From NCBI GenBank assembly GCA_024694565.1, contig JAILJR010000031.1:25303-89302 (forward strand): a stretch of 64,000 nucleotides of DNA. The letters are read 5' to 3'. This document shows, piece by piece, positions 36,986 to 46,397 of this stretch. A program made the position numbers and the translations under genes. The notes under the pieces were generated by a model. That model made no database searches. It was not told the DNA's origin and saw nothing but the letters and a program-made list of their open reading frames with translations. The stretch comes from Butyrivibrio sp. Its GTDB lineage: Bacteria; Bacillota; Clostridia; Lachnospirales; Lachnospiraceae. Each line of letters starts with the position of its first letter. Within the stretch, counting starts at the first letter, position 1.

Positions 36986-39900
36986 TATTCTTTCCTCCGA
37001 ATGATCTTCCAGGCCATCTTGATCGTTTCTTTCATACCCAGGTTAATCCCTTCCATGTCACCCTTGATCCTTACTCCATACTTGATGGACTTAAATACGT
37101 TTACCCTCTTTAGTGCCTCAAACCACTGATTAGCAATGACATCACCCATAACATCCACAAAAGCAGGCGGATTACCCATATCCACATTAGTGATTCCCCT
37201 TGATTTCAGGACACTCTTAAGCGTCATAAATGCAGGCATCCTGTAGGCTTCCAGAAGATTATCCAGAAGCTCTCCCCTGTTTTCAGCATCTGCAGGTGCA
37301 TCCCTGTATGCTTTAAAGGCATCATCAAGCTTTTTCCCGTAAAAAGGATTTTCAAAGAGAGGTTTTAACTCATTTTCTGCCTGTGCCAGACTTTCAGGAT
37401 TCATAAGCTTTTCCTTCATAGGAGCAAAGAGCTTGTCTTTATCAAAGAACTGGTCGTATTTATCATGCTCAGCCTGTTTGGCGTTTTCGGTAATTTTTTT
37501 CTTATTGATCCTGTCGGTGACAGCCCCCTCAACAATGTGTGTGTACTTTTCTCTCGATGCGATAATGCATCTTAATGCCTTGTCCTCTAAGTCTTTTATC
37601 TCTTCCTGGCTCTTGCCCTCATCCTGGGCAGTCCAGAGATCATCAAGTGTGCCCAGTATGTCATAGGGCTTTATAAGCTCCTGAACCTCTGCAATGATCT
37701 GCTGTTTTTCCTCTTTTGGAAGTTCATCCATATGATCTTCAAACTGTTGCTGCATTACCTCCGGTGTTCTTCCATCATTAGCCATGTTGAAACCATGCCC
37801 TGTAAATATGCTGTCAAAAGCCTGCCTGTCAACAAGCTTTTCAATGTAACCATAAAAATGACGATTTATGCCATCCAGTCCTCCGTCCAGATATAATGCC
37901 ACTCCACTTGAAGGTGGAGTGAATATGATATCTTTTACATTGCCAAAGTCTCCCTTAAAGAGCTCCTTAAGTTTTTCCCTTACGTCTTTATCCCTGCTCT
38001 GAAGAAGAGGTCTTAAATCATCTTCCCTGTCAGAAAGAAGCACCATTCTCAGGCTGTTTGCATATGAGGAATTCCCTGACGAAAGCTTGTCATACTTTAC
38101 CTTGGCATCAAGAATCGTCTCGCCCTCAGCCTTGTCCAGCTCTTTAAGGATCCTCTGCATCTCCCTGATCTCTTTGTTGAAAGATTCTATGGTATTCTGA
38201 AGCCTTATCTGGCACTGTTGGAATCCATAAATTGAAGGCGGCAGTTCAAATCCAAGCTTCTGCGCACGCACAAGGGCTGCATATATTCTCTCGGCACTCG
38301 AATGGAAATCACCAAGCTTCATCACTTCTCCAAAGACAGCAGCAAGTTCATCGCTCTTTGTCTCAAGAAGCTTTTGGGAATCCTTGCTCAGGAGGGAAAC
38401 GAATCCCTGATAAAAGCCTGAGCCGCTTCCCGCTGCTGCCGCCATCAGCATGAGGGTAATCTTCTCCTGCTGGAAGGCATCAAGCTTGGTGGCATTACCG
38501 AAATCGATCACCGTCAGCTTATCATCACTCATCATGATGTTTCCGGCATGAAGGTCGCCATGGTAATACCCTTCTCCAAATACAGCCTCATCAACCCACT
38601 TAGTCGCAAGTTTGCACAGCTTTTCCTGCTGTCTCTGCAAAAGGGCAAGCTTTGCTGAGAGCTCCTCCATTATCTTATGTACATCAGTACCGGCTCCAAT
38701 AACGAGTTTTGGATTCTCATTCTCAAGTATGAGCCTGCCTTCCTCGTCCTTTTGGTAGAACTGTCCCAGCAGGTCATCGCGGTACTGCCTGGATTTCTTG
38801 AGTACATTTACGATTGTATCGCCGGGAGCCTTTGTCACTATCATTGAGTTTGGAGTGGGATTGGCAAGACTGCTGACCTTCATTGATGATATATTATTGT
38901 CAATGTCGTAAATTCGTCCGAGCTCAGTATTCCTTGCTTCAATTGTAAGGTCAAGCTCCTCCATGTATCGCTCAAGGAGGCCATTATAGGTCTTTTCCAT
39001 ACCCTTTCCAACCTGAGACGCGCACTTCTGCATGATCTTCTTTTCCCGGAGCATTCGGTTGCGGACATCAGGACGCAGGAGCTTTATTACCACCGTCTCC
39101 GCAGAGTCTGACGTATGAACCCTGCAAAGGAACGCCTGTCCGACAGATGCTGCACCAAGTGATTTTATCATATCTATCCTCTTGATCCTTCCGTCAGAGC
39201 GCTCAACCATTGACAGAAGCTGTGCTTCAACAATTGCCTGGGGAATCGGCGCAAGGTTTGACTTCGTATCCTCGAAGGCATCCTCCAGCCCCTTAGGGAT
39301 CATTGAATCCGGCATACCCTGAAGTATCTTCTGAAGAAGTGGTCCCGCTCCCTTGAAAAGACCGCCAAGCATTGGCGCAACTGCCTTGAATTTCTCCTCA
39401 TCAGTTGCATCCTCTGAAAGCTTTACAGGTTTAGCACTCCTTATGGCGCTGGCAAACATGCTTCTCACATCGATAATGCTGCTCTTTCCGAGGTATTGGG
39501 AAAGAACATTTCTTACGAACTGTCCTTCACCCTCTTCCCCAACCATTGCATTTTTGATCATCTTTCCAAGCTGTTCGTTTCCACGGTCTATTCTCTGCTT
39601 ACGCTCATCACCATCTGCTTCCCTGTAGTAAGGTACCCGCTCTACGGCATCTGCCTTGCCCATTCCGCCAAGATTTTTATTGATGAATTTGGCCACCTTG
39701 TCCTGGCCCTGCCTTAGGAACTTGTGAATGCTGACATCCATGTCTCTCTGAGCTGCAAGGAGCTTCTGGAAATTCTCATCTTTCATGGGATCCTCAATAT
39801 CCTTGGGCATCTCTTCCAATGCACCCCTGATAATTGTAGAGTCCGCCATCTCAAGAAGCATGCTGTCCTTTTCTGAGTATTCATCGGCACCTGCTTCCTG

Positions 39901-42900
39901 TATCTCCTTCTCCCATTCCAGGTCCTCAAGTGCATCGAGCCTTTCCCTCTCAGCTTTTCTTGCTTCACGCGCCATCTTTCTCTCAGCCCGCAGCCTAACC
40001 CTCTTTTCCTGATCTGTTTCTTGCTTTATTACTTCTTTCTTTTCTTCCTCCTCATCATCAAGCTCTCCGTCCATAGCTTTATTTATAAAAAAGCTAAAAA
40101 AGCTGGAGGCTTTAGCCTGAAATGCTGCCTTGAGTCTCTTCTGCTCCATGAGCTTGTCGGCAGCATACTTATCCGCCTGCGCCTCAAGCTCAGCCATTCC
40201 ATCGATCTCGTGCTCACCCAGAAACGCTTTTAAAGCATACTCTTCTGCCTTTTTTTCAGCTTCTTCTTCCCTGAGATCATTTTCCTCTTCTAAAAGATCG
40301 TCAATGACATCCTGCTGTTTTTTGCGTTCCTCGCTGCGCCTTTTCTTCCTTTCCTCTATTTCAGTTCTCTTGGCTGCTCTCTTTTCTTCTCTTTTTTCCT
40401 CACGCTCTCTGGCTTTTCTTCTCTGCTTTTGAACTTCCTGTGCAAGGTACTCATGGCCTTTCTGGATGTAAGAAAGCAGATCCTTTGTAAAGAATTCCTT
40501 TTCCACTCCAAAAGCCTGAAGCGGAAGCTTTTCTGCCAGTTCACCCAGCATATACTTTGTACTGTCGGGGTCAGACATCCATCTTCCAATCCAGGCTCCG
40601 TATTTTTTCATGATATTCAGGAGCCGGTATGCATCGCTTGCCTCGTTGTCCATATCCCAGGTGTCAGTGGCATAGAGTACCTCTGATGCAAATTCAAGGA
40701 GGTTCTCTTCCTCCAGTGACCAGGTGGGTCTGCCTTTATCTTTTTCTTTCTCCTTTTCCTTCTGCTTCTCTTCGGCTTCTTTTTCAGCAGCTATGCGTTC
40801 ACTTCTCTCTTTACGTCTCTGTGCTACCTCCTGCGCATTCTTATCCTGCCTGTCGTACTCAGCTTTTTGCCTGTTTATATTGCCCTGTTTCTCCCGTATG
40901 TCAATATCAAGCTTTTCGATCTTCCCGTTGAGGGCGGTCTCTTCATCATGAAGAGCAATTCCCTTAAGCTCAAGTTCTGTCAGCTTTTCTTCTGATTCCC
41001 TGCGCTTTTGTTCTGATTCCTTTTGCTTTATATTTTCCTCTTTGGTGTGGATTTTCTTTATCCTGTCATTTATTCCCTGAAGCTTCTTTTCATAATCCAG
41101 CCATATATTGTCCAGCGCAGCCTTTGCGTTCTTTCTGGAGAGCTTCCTTGCCTCTGTCTGCTCTTCTATATCAGTTACAGCCCTGTAGAATTCGTCAGCA
41201 ACAGGGAGCTTATCCTTTATGGTCTCATCAAATTCATCAATAAAAAGATGGAGTATGTTGTCTCCGATACGCATCTTGTCGCTGTAATCTTTTAAAAGCT
41301 CCTGCTTGCGCCTGTCAGCAAATTCCTTTTTCACTTTGCCTTCGGAAACCCTCTGGTCAAGACTTACAGACTCCTCGACATAGACCGTCTTTGCCTCTTC
41401 CTGCGCCTTTACGATTATGGCGCGGGTTTTCTCAGCCATTTCGTCAATGGCTTTAATCTCTTCTTCGGAAAAAAGCTTTTCCTGTGCTTTTTTCTCTTCT
41501 TTATCATTTACAAGAGCAAGAAGTTCATCCTTCTTTCTGGCAATAGCCTCCTGCTCCTTTATATTATCCTGAAGTATCTTCTCCAATTCATTTTTCTGAT
41601 CTATAAATGGCTGCAGCTCTTTGGTGAGCATTTCTCTTTTCAGGGCTGCTTCATCTCTCTTTGCTTCAAAGGCTTCCTGTTTTTCTTTATCAACCTTTTC
41701 ATCATAATCATCGATCGGGGAAACCTTGTCAGCCAGGGTGCCATTCTCCACATACTTCTTCCGAAGGCGCATAAGGTCAAGGGTGTCCTCACCGTTCACC
41801 CTGAAATCCGTAATAGTAGGAAGGTCGCTCTCCTTTAGTTCTTCCAGATCATCCCTTACCTCCCTGTACTCTATAACCATGTTGTCATGGCGCTCCTTCA
41901 GAGCCTCATGGGCTATCTGTTCCTCTTCCCTCTTTTTTGCATCCTGAACAAGCCTTGCCTTCCACTCGGTAAAGCTCATATAGTAATTTCTGGCATCTCC
42001 GTCTTTTTCCACCACCTGAAAATCATCCAGGACTTTTCCGGAATGCCGGCTCTTATCCTTTATATAGTATTCCTTCCAGATATTGTAGGTTTCCCTGTCC
42101 TTCTGAATTTCGGCAAGTCTTATAGGAAGGAGTGCCTCAGCTTCACGCAGCTCCTCCTCATATCGCAGATTCTCTTCATTTATCTTTTTATTGATATCCG
42201 CAAGGTCATCGCTTGCCTTTTTCAGTCTCCTTTCAAGCTTGTCGGTGCGTCTTGTCAGTTTGCTGTCCTGAACGTCACACCATCTGGCAATAGCCCTTTC
42301 CCTTGCGATGTCAAGCTTCAGGATATTATCATCAAATTCAGCGCGTAGTCTGTCTTTCTCCTTTTCCAGCTCTTCTTTTTGATCTCCAAATCGTTCTTCT
42401 GCCAGCTTAAGATCCTCTTCCAGCTTCAATTGAAGCTCATCCTCTTTTTTGAGTTTCAGTTCATCCATATCTTTTATCACAGTATCCTTCGTTGTCTTGT
42501 TCTGATAAAAGATTACTTCCTTCTGCTCTTCAATGCTCTTAGACTTGCCAAACCTGGTAAGCCGCTCCTCTATTCTGGCCTTCTGGGGATTGAGATTATT
42601 TAACAGTTCATCGTTATGTCTGGTCAGGGCAGCATCCTTTGCGTCCTCCACATCCTGACGGATCTGCTGCTCCCTGGCAGCAAGCTCTGCCTCATACTGG
42701 ATGGCATCCTGAGGTAAGTCCACCTGGATCTGGGGCTGCTGGTCCTGGACAGCCTGTTGGTTCTGCTCAAGATGCTGATTCTGTGCAACCTGATCCTGTT
42801 GCAGCTCCTGATTCTGCGCACCCCGGGCCTGTTGCTGTTCCTGATTCTGCGCATTCTGATCCTGTTGCTGCTCCTGGTTCTGCACATTCTGAGCCTGTTG

Positions 42901-44571
42901 CTGTTCCTGGTTCTGCGCATTCTGTCCCTGCTGCTGCGCATTCTGAGCCTGCTGCTGTGCATTCTGAGCCTGCTGCTGTGCAAGGAGTTCATCCCTCTCC
43001 TGCTTCTTCTTCAGTTCTTTCTCGTTTTCTTCCCTGGTCAGCTCATCAAGCAGCTCCTTTTCCCTGTACCGGTCATCAAGCGCCTTCATGTTAGCAAGAC
43101 CATCTGCACGTGCTTCGTTATCAAGCTGTCTTTTTCTCCTTGAAAGATCAGCTATCTGTCTGCTGTGCTCCGCTGCTCTTGCATTCTTGTCGCCGTACTC
43201 GTAATCATTTATCTTCTCAAGTGTCTGCTCAGGTGAGACCTTGCCTGATTCCATCCACCTTGCCAGTCTGACAATTTCTTTTGCGGGAATATTGGTAAGC
43301 TTGATATTAGGGATTCCCAGCCTTGTGCGCAGGTATGCAGAAGCAGTCTCGGCATAGCGCGATTTATCTATGAAGGATGTCTCATCCTTTACAGGCTTCG
43401 TCTCTGAGATCAGCTTTCTGGTATTGGATTTCCCGAATACCTTCTCGTTCTCGATCATGTTGATTCCAAGCTTGTGCGCAAGGTCACCCGCTGTGAACCC
43501 GATATTCTCCTGCCTTACATTCAAATTCCCCTCTTCATCCTTATAGCAGTAACCTATAGAAAGGCTTCCATCCTCATTCTGAAAGATATTGATAACATAA
43601 TCTCCCATAAGGAAAGAAGTGCAGGTCTTTGTTCCTTCCTGAAAACTCTTTAATGTATCCCTTAAAGAAATCAGGAAATTCTTTGCGTACTTTTTGTCCT
43701 TACTGCCCGAGCCATAGTCCTTGACAAGCATATCCGCAGGAACGTTCAGCTTTACGGCATCATAAAACAGGCGAAGCTCTCCTGTCATCGCCTCATATTC
43801 GGGTTCCTTTATATCATAAGTAAAATAGTAATATGATTTGTGCCACTTATGTGCCTTTGTAAAAGTATCCTTTTCCTTGTCCGTATATGCCGCGGAAGTA
43901 TTCATATACGCCTTTGTTTCAACAAGAAGATCACGCAGTGTTGCGGTGTCTTTTCCCATCAGGCCGCGAAATACCATCTGCTTGGCAAAGCTCAGGCAGT
44001 TCATCTCGTCCATCATATTGTTCATGTTATCGAGAACAAGATTATATCTGGCAATGCCCATTGGAGTTGAGGGATTCCTGTCTTTAATGTAATCCCTGCA
44101 GGCAGCAATTGCCTCCTGGTATCTTATCGCATACTGCTCCAATGAAATTGCCCGGTTCCTTGCAATTTCATCTTCTGTTTTTCCTTCATCTTTCCCCCAT
44201 ACAGGTCCTGCAAGCTGGGCTTCAACCTCTTCCACTGTAGTCTTAACCTTCTCCATGAGGGGGCTGTCCTTGCGGTAGCGTTTTGTATTCAGAAGAATGG
44301 CAGCAGTGTTCCGTCTTCGCATGGAATGGAGCCTGGCCTTCTTTGTCACATCAAGATTAAAGCTCTCAGAGTTCTCAAGCGCATAACCTATGAGCTGGTT
44401 GTCGCGGACTGCCTTGCTGATTGTCGGCTCAACCCTGCGCTGCTGCCCTTCGCCATACTGCCTCGGCACAAAACTATCAAAGGGGTTGTCTATGCGGTCA
44501 AAGTCCGTCAGCTTGTTAACCTCTGAATTGATCTTCTTTATGTCCTTGCGATTTTTTGTTAAAAATTCCAT
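36985..44571 (-). CDS. Giant coiled-coil protein with an ABC1/UbiB-type atypical kinase domain
   Basis: 2528 residues. Order: a unique N-terminal domain (about 1-470), a Gln/Asn-rich repeat tract (about 527-619, units like QNAQNQEQQQ), very long charged coiled coils (about 620-1600, interrupted by a folded patch near PTWSLEEENLLEFASEVLYA), an ABC1-type kinase domain (about 1750-2060), and a helical C-terminal part. Kinase landmarks look functional: Ala-rich loop SLGAASVGQAF (about 1803), Lys in VVIKLLRP, ELDLTIEARN, HGDLHAGNIM (about 2001) and VIDFGNA (about 2020). No membrane helix or signal peptide is evident. UbiB/COQ8 relatives act on quinones and lipids, but this organism type lacks ubiquinone, and family members are normally about 550 residues. 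The start follows GAGGAGGAC. First gene of an operon with two GNAT-like genes. Confidence 0.85.
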   Translation of the reverse strand: MEFLTKNRKDIKKINSEVNKLTDFDRIDNPFDSFVPRQYGEGQQRRVEPTISKAVRDNQLIGYALENSESFNLDVTKKARLHSMRRRNTAAILLNTKRYRKDSPLMEKVKTTVEEVEAQLAGPVWGKDEGKTEDEIARNRAISLEQYAIRYQEAIAACRDYIKDRNPSTPMGIARYNLVLDNMNNMMDEMNCLSFAKQMVFRGLMGKDTATLRDLLVETKAYMNTSAAYTDKEKDTFTKAHKWHKSYYYFTYDIKEPEYEAMTGELRLFYDAVKLNVPADMLVKDYGSGSKDKKYAKNFLISLRDTLKSFQEGTKTCTSFLMGDYVINIFQNEDGSLSIGYCYKDEEGNLNVRQENIGFTAGDLAHKLGINMIENEKVFGKSNTRKLISETKPVKDETSFIDKSRYAETASAYLRTRLGIPNIKLTNIPAKEIVRLARWMESGKVSPEQTLEKINDYEYGDKNARAAEHSRQIADLSRRKRQLDNEARADGLANMKALDDRYREKELLDELTREENEKELKKKQERDELLAQQQAQNAQQQAQNAQQQGQNAQNQEQQQAQNVQNQEQQQDQNAQNQEQQQARGAQNQELQQDQVAQNQHLEQNQQAVQDQQPQIQVDLPQDAIQYEAELAAREQQIRQDVEDAKDAALTRHNDELLNNLNPQKARIEERLTRFGKSKSIEEQKEVIFYQNKTTKDTVIKDMDELKLKKEDELQLKLEEDLKLAEERFGDQKEELEKEKDRLRAEFDDNILKLDIARERAIARWCDVQDSKLTRRTDKLERRLKKASDDLADINKKINEENLRYEEELREAEALLPIRLAEIQKDRETYNIWKEYYIKDKSRHSGKVLDDFQVVEKDGDARNYYMSFTEWKARLVQDAKKREEEQIAHEALKERHDNMVIEYREVRDDLEELKESDLPTITDFRVNGEDTLDLMRLRKKYVENGTLADKVSPIDDYDEKVDKEKQEAFEAKRDEAALKREMLTKELQPFIDQKNELEKILQDNIKEQEAIARKKDELLALVNDKEEKKAQEKLFSEEEIKAIDEMAEKTRAIIVKAQEEAKTVYVEESVSLDQRVSEGKVKKEFADRRKQELLKDYSDKMRIGDNILHLFIDEFDETIKDKLPVADEFYRAVTDIEEQTEARKLSRKNAKAALDNIWLDYEKKLQGINDRIKKIHTKEENIKQKESEQKRRESEEKLTELELKGIALHDEETALNGKIEKLDIDIREKQGNINRQKAEYDRQDKNAQEVAQRRKERSERIAAEKEAEEKQKEKEKEKDKGRPTWSLEEENLLEFASEVLYATDTWDMDNEASDAYRLLNIMKKYGAWIGRWMSDPDSTKYMLGELAEKLPLQAFGVEKEFFTKDLLSYIQKGHEYLAQEVQKQRRKAREREEKREEKRAAKRTEIEERKKRRSEERKKQQDVIDDLLEEENDLREEEAEKKAEEYALKAFLGEHEIDGMAELEAQADKYAADKLMEQKRLKAAFQAKASSFFSFFINKAMDGELDDEEEEKKEVIKQETDQEKRVRLRAERKMAREARKAERERLDALEDLEWEKEIQEAGADEYSEKDSMLLEMADSTIIRGALEEMPKDIEDPMKDENFQKLLAAQRDMDVSIHKFLRQGQDKVAKFINKNLGGMGKADAVERVPYYREADGDERKQRIDRGNEQLGKMIKNAMVGEEGEGQFVRNVLSQYLGKSSIIDVRSMFASAIRSAKPVKLSEDATDEEKFKAVAPMLGGLFKGAGPLLQKILQGMPDSMIPKGLEDAFEDTKSNLAPIPQAIVEAQLLSMVERSDGRIKRIDMIKSLGAASVGQAFLCRVHTSDSAETVVIKLLRPDVRNRMLREKKIMQKCASQVGKGMEKTYNGLLERYMEELDLTIEARNTELGRIYDIDNNISSMKVSSLANPTPNSMIVTKAPGDTIVNVLKKSRQYRDDLLGQFYQKDEEGRLILENENPKLVIGAGTDVHKIMEELSAKLALLQRQQEKLCKLATKWVDEAVFGEGYYHGDLHAGNIMMSDDKLTVIDFGNATKLDAFQQEKITLMLMAAAAGSGSGFYQGFVSLLSKDSQKLLETKSDELAAVFGEVMKLGDFHSSAERIYAALVRAQKLGFELPPSIYGFQQCQIRLQNTIESFNKEIREMQRILKELDKAEGETILDAKVKYDKLSSGNSSYANSLRMVLLSDREDDLRPLLQSRDKDVREKLKELFKGDFGNVKDIIFTPPSSGVALYLDGGLDGINRHFYGYIEKLVDRQAFDSIFTGHGFNMANDGRTPEVMQQQFEDHMDELPKEEKQQIIAEVQELIKPYDILGTLDDLWTAQDEGKSQEEIKDLEDKALRCIIASREKYTHIVEGAVTDRINKKKITENAKQAEHDKYDQFFDKDKLFAPMKEKLMNPESLAQAENELKPLFENPFYGKKLDDAFKAYRDAPADAENRGELLDNLLEAYRMPAFMTLKSVLKSRGITNVDMGNPPAFVDVMGDVIANQWFEALKRVNVFKSIKYGVRIKGDMEGINLGMKETIKMAWKIIRRKE

Positions 44572-44581
44572 AAAGTCCTCC

Positions 44582-44667
44582 TCATCTATAAACGCATGTT
44601 TTCATCTGAATTAGTCCGGTCAGATGCGGATACAGTAACCACTCCAAAAGCGATTGCTAACTGAATC
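44582..44667 (-). promoter_or_regulatory. Conserved leader element, copy 2 (giant kinase gene)
   Basis: Stem GGATTCAGT / ACTGTATCC (one T-T mismatch) with a 23-base loop, then GACCGGA, TTCAGAT and AGATGAGGA running into the ribosome binding site. Relative to copy 1 one pair changed from C-G to A-T on both sides, so the pairing is kept. Confidence 0.7.
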
Positions 44668-44886
44668 CAGCTACTCTATGCTTATGTGAAATTCACCTTT
44701 TTTCACCATACACATTGATACGAGCTACTTGCACTGATGGCAAAGACAACTACAATAATTCTATCATTTACGTTTTTCCGTTTCAAACAAAAAAAGCCCT
44801 CCATATGCAGAATGAAAGGCTTTTATTGCTATTAGTTCTTATGCTGTTTCTTCTGGGGGTACCGTGTTTACGGTAATGGTCTCCAG

Positions 44887-44981
44887 GGACGGGGGTTAGG
44901 GCTCATTTTGCTTGCAGAGACAATCGCCATTGGCTCTGCCTTTTCGGCAATTTCCTGATAAATGCCCCATCACCCCCGTCC
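44887..44981. repeat. Intergenic palindrome with GC-rich arms
   Basis: GGACGGGGGT (44887-44896) pairs perfectly with ACCCCCGTCC (44972-44981) around about 75 bases with smaller internal stems (e.g. GGCTCTGCC region). Confidence 0.65.
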
Positions 44982-45120
44982 ACAAGACAAGAACAGGCAC
45001 TTTGCAGAATAAACACTTTGCAAAAAAACAATAATTTTTTGCACTGTAAAAAGGTGTTTTTGATATATTAGGACATACAAACAAAACCAAAGTGAAGGTT
45101 CTGAAATCCGAATAAATACT

Positions 45121-45158
45121 ACAAAAAAAGGTTGTACATGGATTATCATGTACAACCT
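45121..45158 (-). terminator. Terminator of the tRNA operon
   Basis: A 12-bp perfect stem AGGTTGTACATG / CATGTACAACCT with a 6-base loop (45129-45158). A7 upstream becomes a U tract in the leftward RNA. Confidence 0.9.
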
Positions 45159-45168
45159 AAAAATCTAG

Positions 45169-45248
<80 letters not shown>

Positions 45249-45294
45249 CTATAAAGTAATACCCTACTCCTCTTGCGAAGAATAGGGATCTGAA

Positions 45295-45367
45295 TGAGAC
45301 ATGGGGGATTCGAACCCCCGACAACTTGATTAAAAGTCAAGTGCTCTACCACCTGAGCTAATATCCC
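45295..45367 (-). tRNA. tRNA-Lys (UUU)
   Basis: Anticodon arm TTGAC-TTTTAAT-CAA region with TTT at the anticodon. T arm GGGGGTTCGAATCCCCC. Acceptor GGGATAT/ATGTCTC pairs with two G-T wobbles. Confidence 0.93.
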
Positions 45368-45405
45368 ATATCTGATAATGTACGCGGCTCATAACCATCC
45401 GCAAA

Positions 45406-45477
45406 CTGGGCTAGCCGGATTCGAACCGTCGTATGCAGCAGTCAAAGTGCTGTGCCTTACCGCTTGGCGATAGCCCA
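45406..45477 (-). tRNA. tRNA-Gln (UUG)
   Basis: Acceptor TGGGCTA/TAGCCCA is perfect, and the anticodon loop carries TTG in CAGCACTTTGACTGCTG. T loop TTCGAAT. Confidence 0.93.
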
Positions 45478-45587
45478 TTAAAAACTACTGTATAACCAGG
45501 ATGATCCACCGGATACTTCAATAGTAAATCCGATAATCTCCTTTGCCTTGCACCATACATATGTAACACTGCAGGTTCAATGCGAAG

Positions 45588-45662
45588 GGTGGCTAGAGGG
45601 ACTCGAACCCTCGGTCTCCAGAACCACAATCTGGCGCGTTAACCAACTACGCTATAGCCACC
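45588..45662 (-). tRNA. tRNA-His (GUG)
   Basis: Anticodon GTG in CCAGATTGTGGTTCTGG. The acceptor carries the histidine-specific extra G at -1 opposite discriminator C. Confidence 0.93.
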
Positions 45663-45708
45663 ATATATAGAAAACGGGATGCGCACAGCATTATGCGCGT
45701 CCCACAAA

Positions 45709-45782
<74 letters not shown>

Positions 45783-45853
45783 ATGTCGAGCTGCCTCAGT
45801 TATGACGAAATAAAAACCGCCCTGCTCATATAATGTTCCCTTGCGAAACATCA

Positions 45854-45924
45854 AGCGGGTGATGGGAATCGAACCCACGTGTCCAGCTTGGAAGGCTGGT
45901 GTTCTACCATTGAACTACACCCGC
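45854..45924 (-). tRNA. tRNA-Gly (UCC)
   Basis: Acceptor GCGGGTG/CACCCGC, anticodon TCC in CCAGCCTTCCAAGCTGG, discriminator T. Confidence 0.93.
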
Positions 45925-45958
45925 ATAAAAAGTGTATCCAGAGTGTTTGCTCTGATCG

Positions 45959-46033
45959 TCGGGGTGACAGGATTCGAACCTGCGCCCCCCTGCTCCCAAA
46001 GCAGGTGCTCTAGCCAAGCTGAGCCACACCCCG
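45959..46033 (-). tRNA. tRNA-Pro (UGG)
   Basis: Acceptor CGGGGTG/CACCCCG is perfect. Anticodon TGG in CCTGCTTTGGGAGCAGG. First gene of the operon. Confidence 0.93.
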
Positions 46034-46081
46034 TTTACTCATACCAGTTTAACAAAAGGCATAAGTCGTAACGCAAAAATT

Positions 46082-46111
46082 ATTATATTATACTCGCATC
46101 AAGATTGTCAA
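46082..46111 (-). promoter_or_regulatory. tRNA operon promoter
   Basis: Consensus TTGACA (46106-46111), an 18-base spacer and consensus TATAAT (46082-46087), about 50 bases ahead of tRNA-Pro. Confidence 0.8.
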
Positions 46112-46397
46112 TAATTTTCGAGTATATTTCCAAATTTTTTACATTTTATGATAGAATTATTAATGGCCCTCTTTCCCCTTCGACCCGCAGGATTCACTCC
46201 TCACAGAAAAGCCTCCGATCCAATACGATTCCGCAGAATATACTATGCACAGGCGGGAGTCCAATCCAATATGCTTCCCGTTTTTCACAAGAAAGTAGGA
46301 ATCGATATTGTGATGCCACCGGCAAAAGCCTGTAGTGTATCGACGGCATGAAAGAAACACGGCAACAAAATTTGAAAATTCGAAACAGGATATAACC
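46112..46397 (+). other. Leader region of the YlmH gene
   Basis: No gene seen. At 46313-46350 a hairpin-forming stretch (GATGCCACCGGC...GTGTATCGACGGCATGAA) resembles 20943-20985 next to repeat copy A, so part of the repeat family is present here too. Confidence 0.45.

Larger units (their letters stand above)
44668..45168. other. Gene-free region between the giant gene and the tRNA operon
   Basis: No credible gene. It contains a weak AAAAGCC/GGCTTTT hairpin (about 44790-44823), a short palindrome TACCGT/ACGGTA (about 44860-44876), a large inverted repeat (44887-44981) and the tRNA operon terminator (45121-45158). Confidence 0.5.

Noticed and set aside
42639..43143. Long plus-strand frames rich in Pro/Ala/His or Leu
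   Set aside because: They are the complement of the CAG/CAA-rich Gln/Asn repeat tract of the giant gene; repeat composition keeps other frames open.
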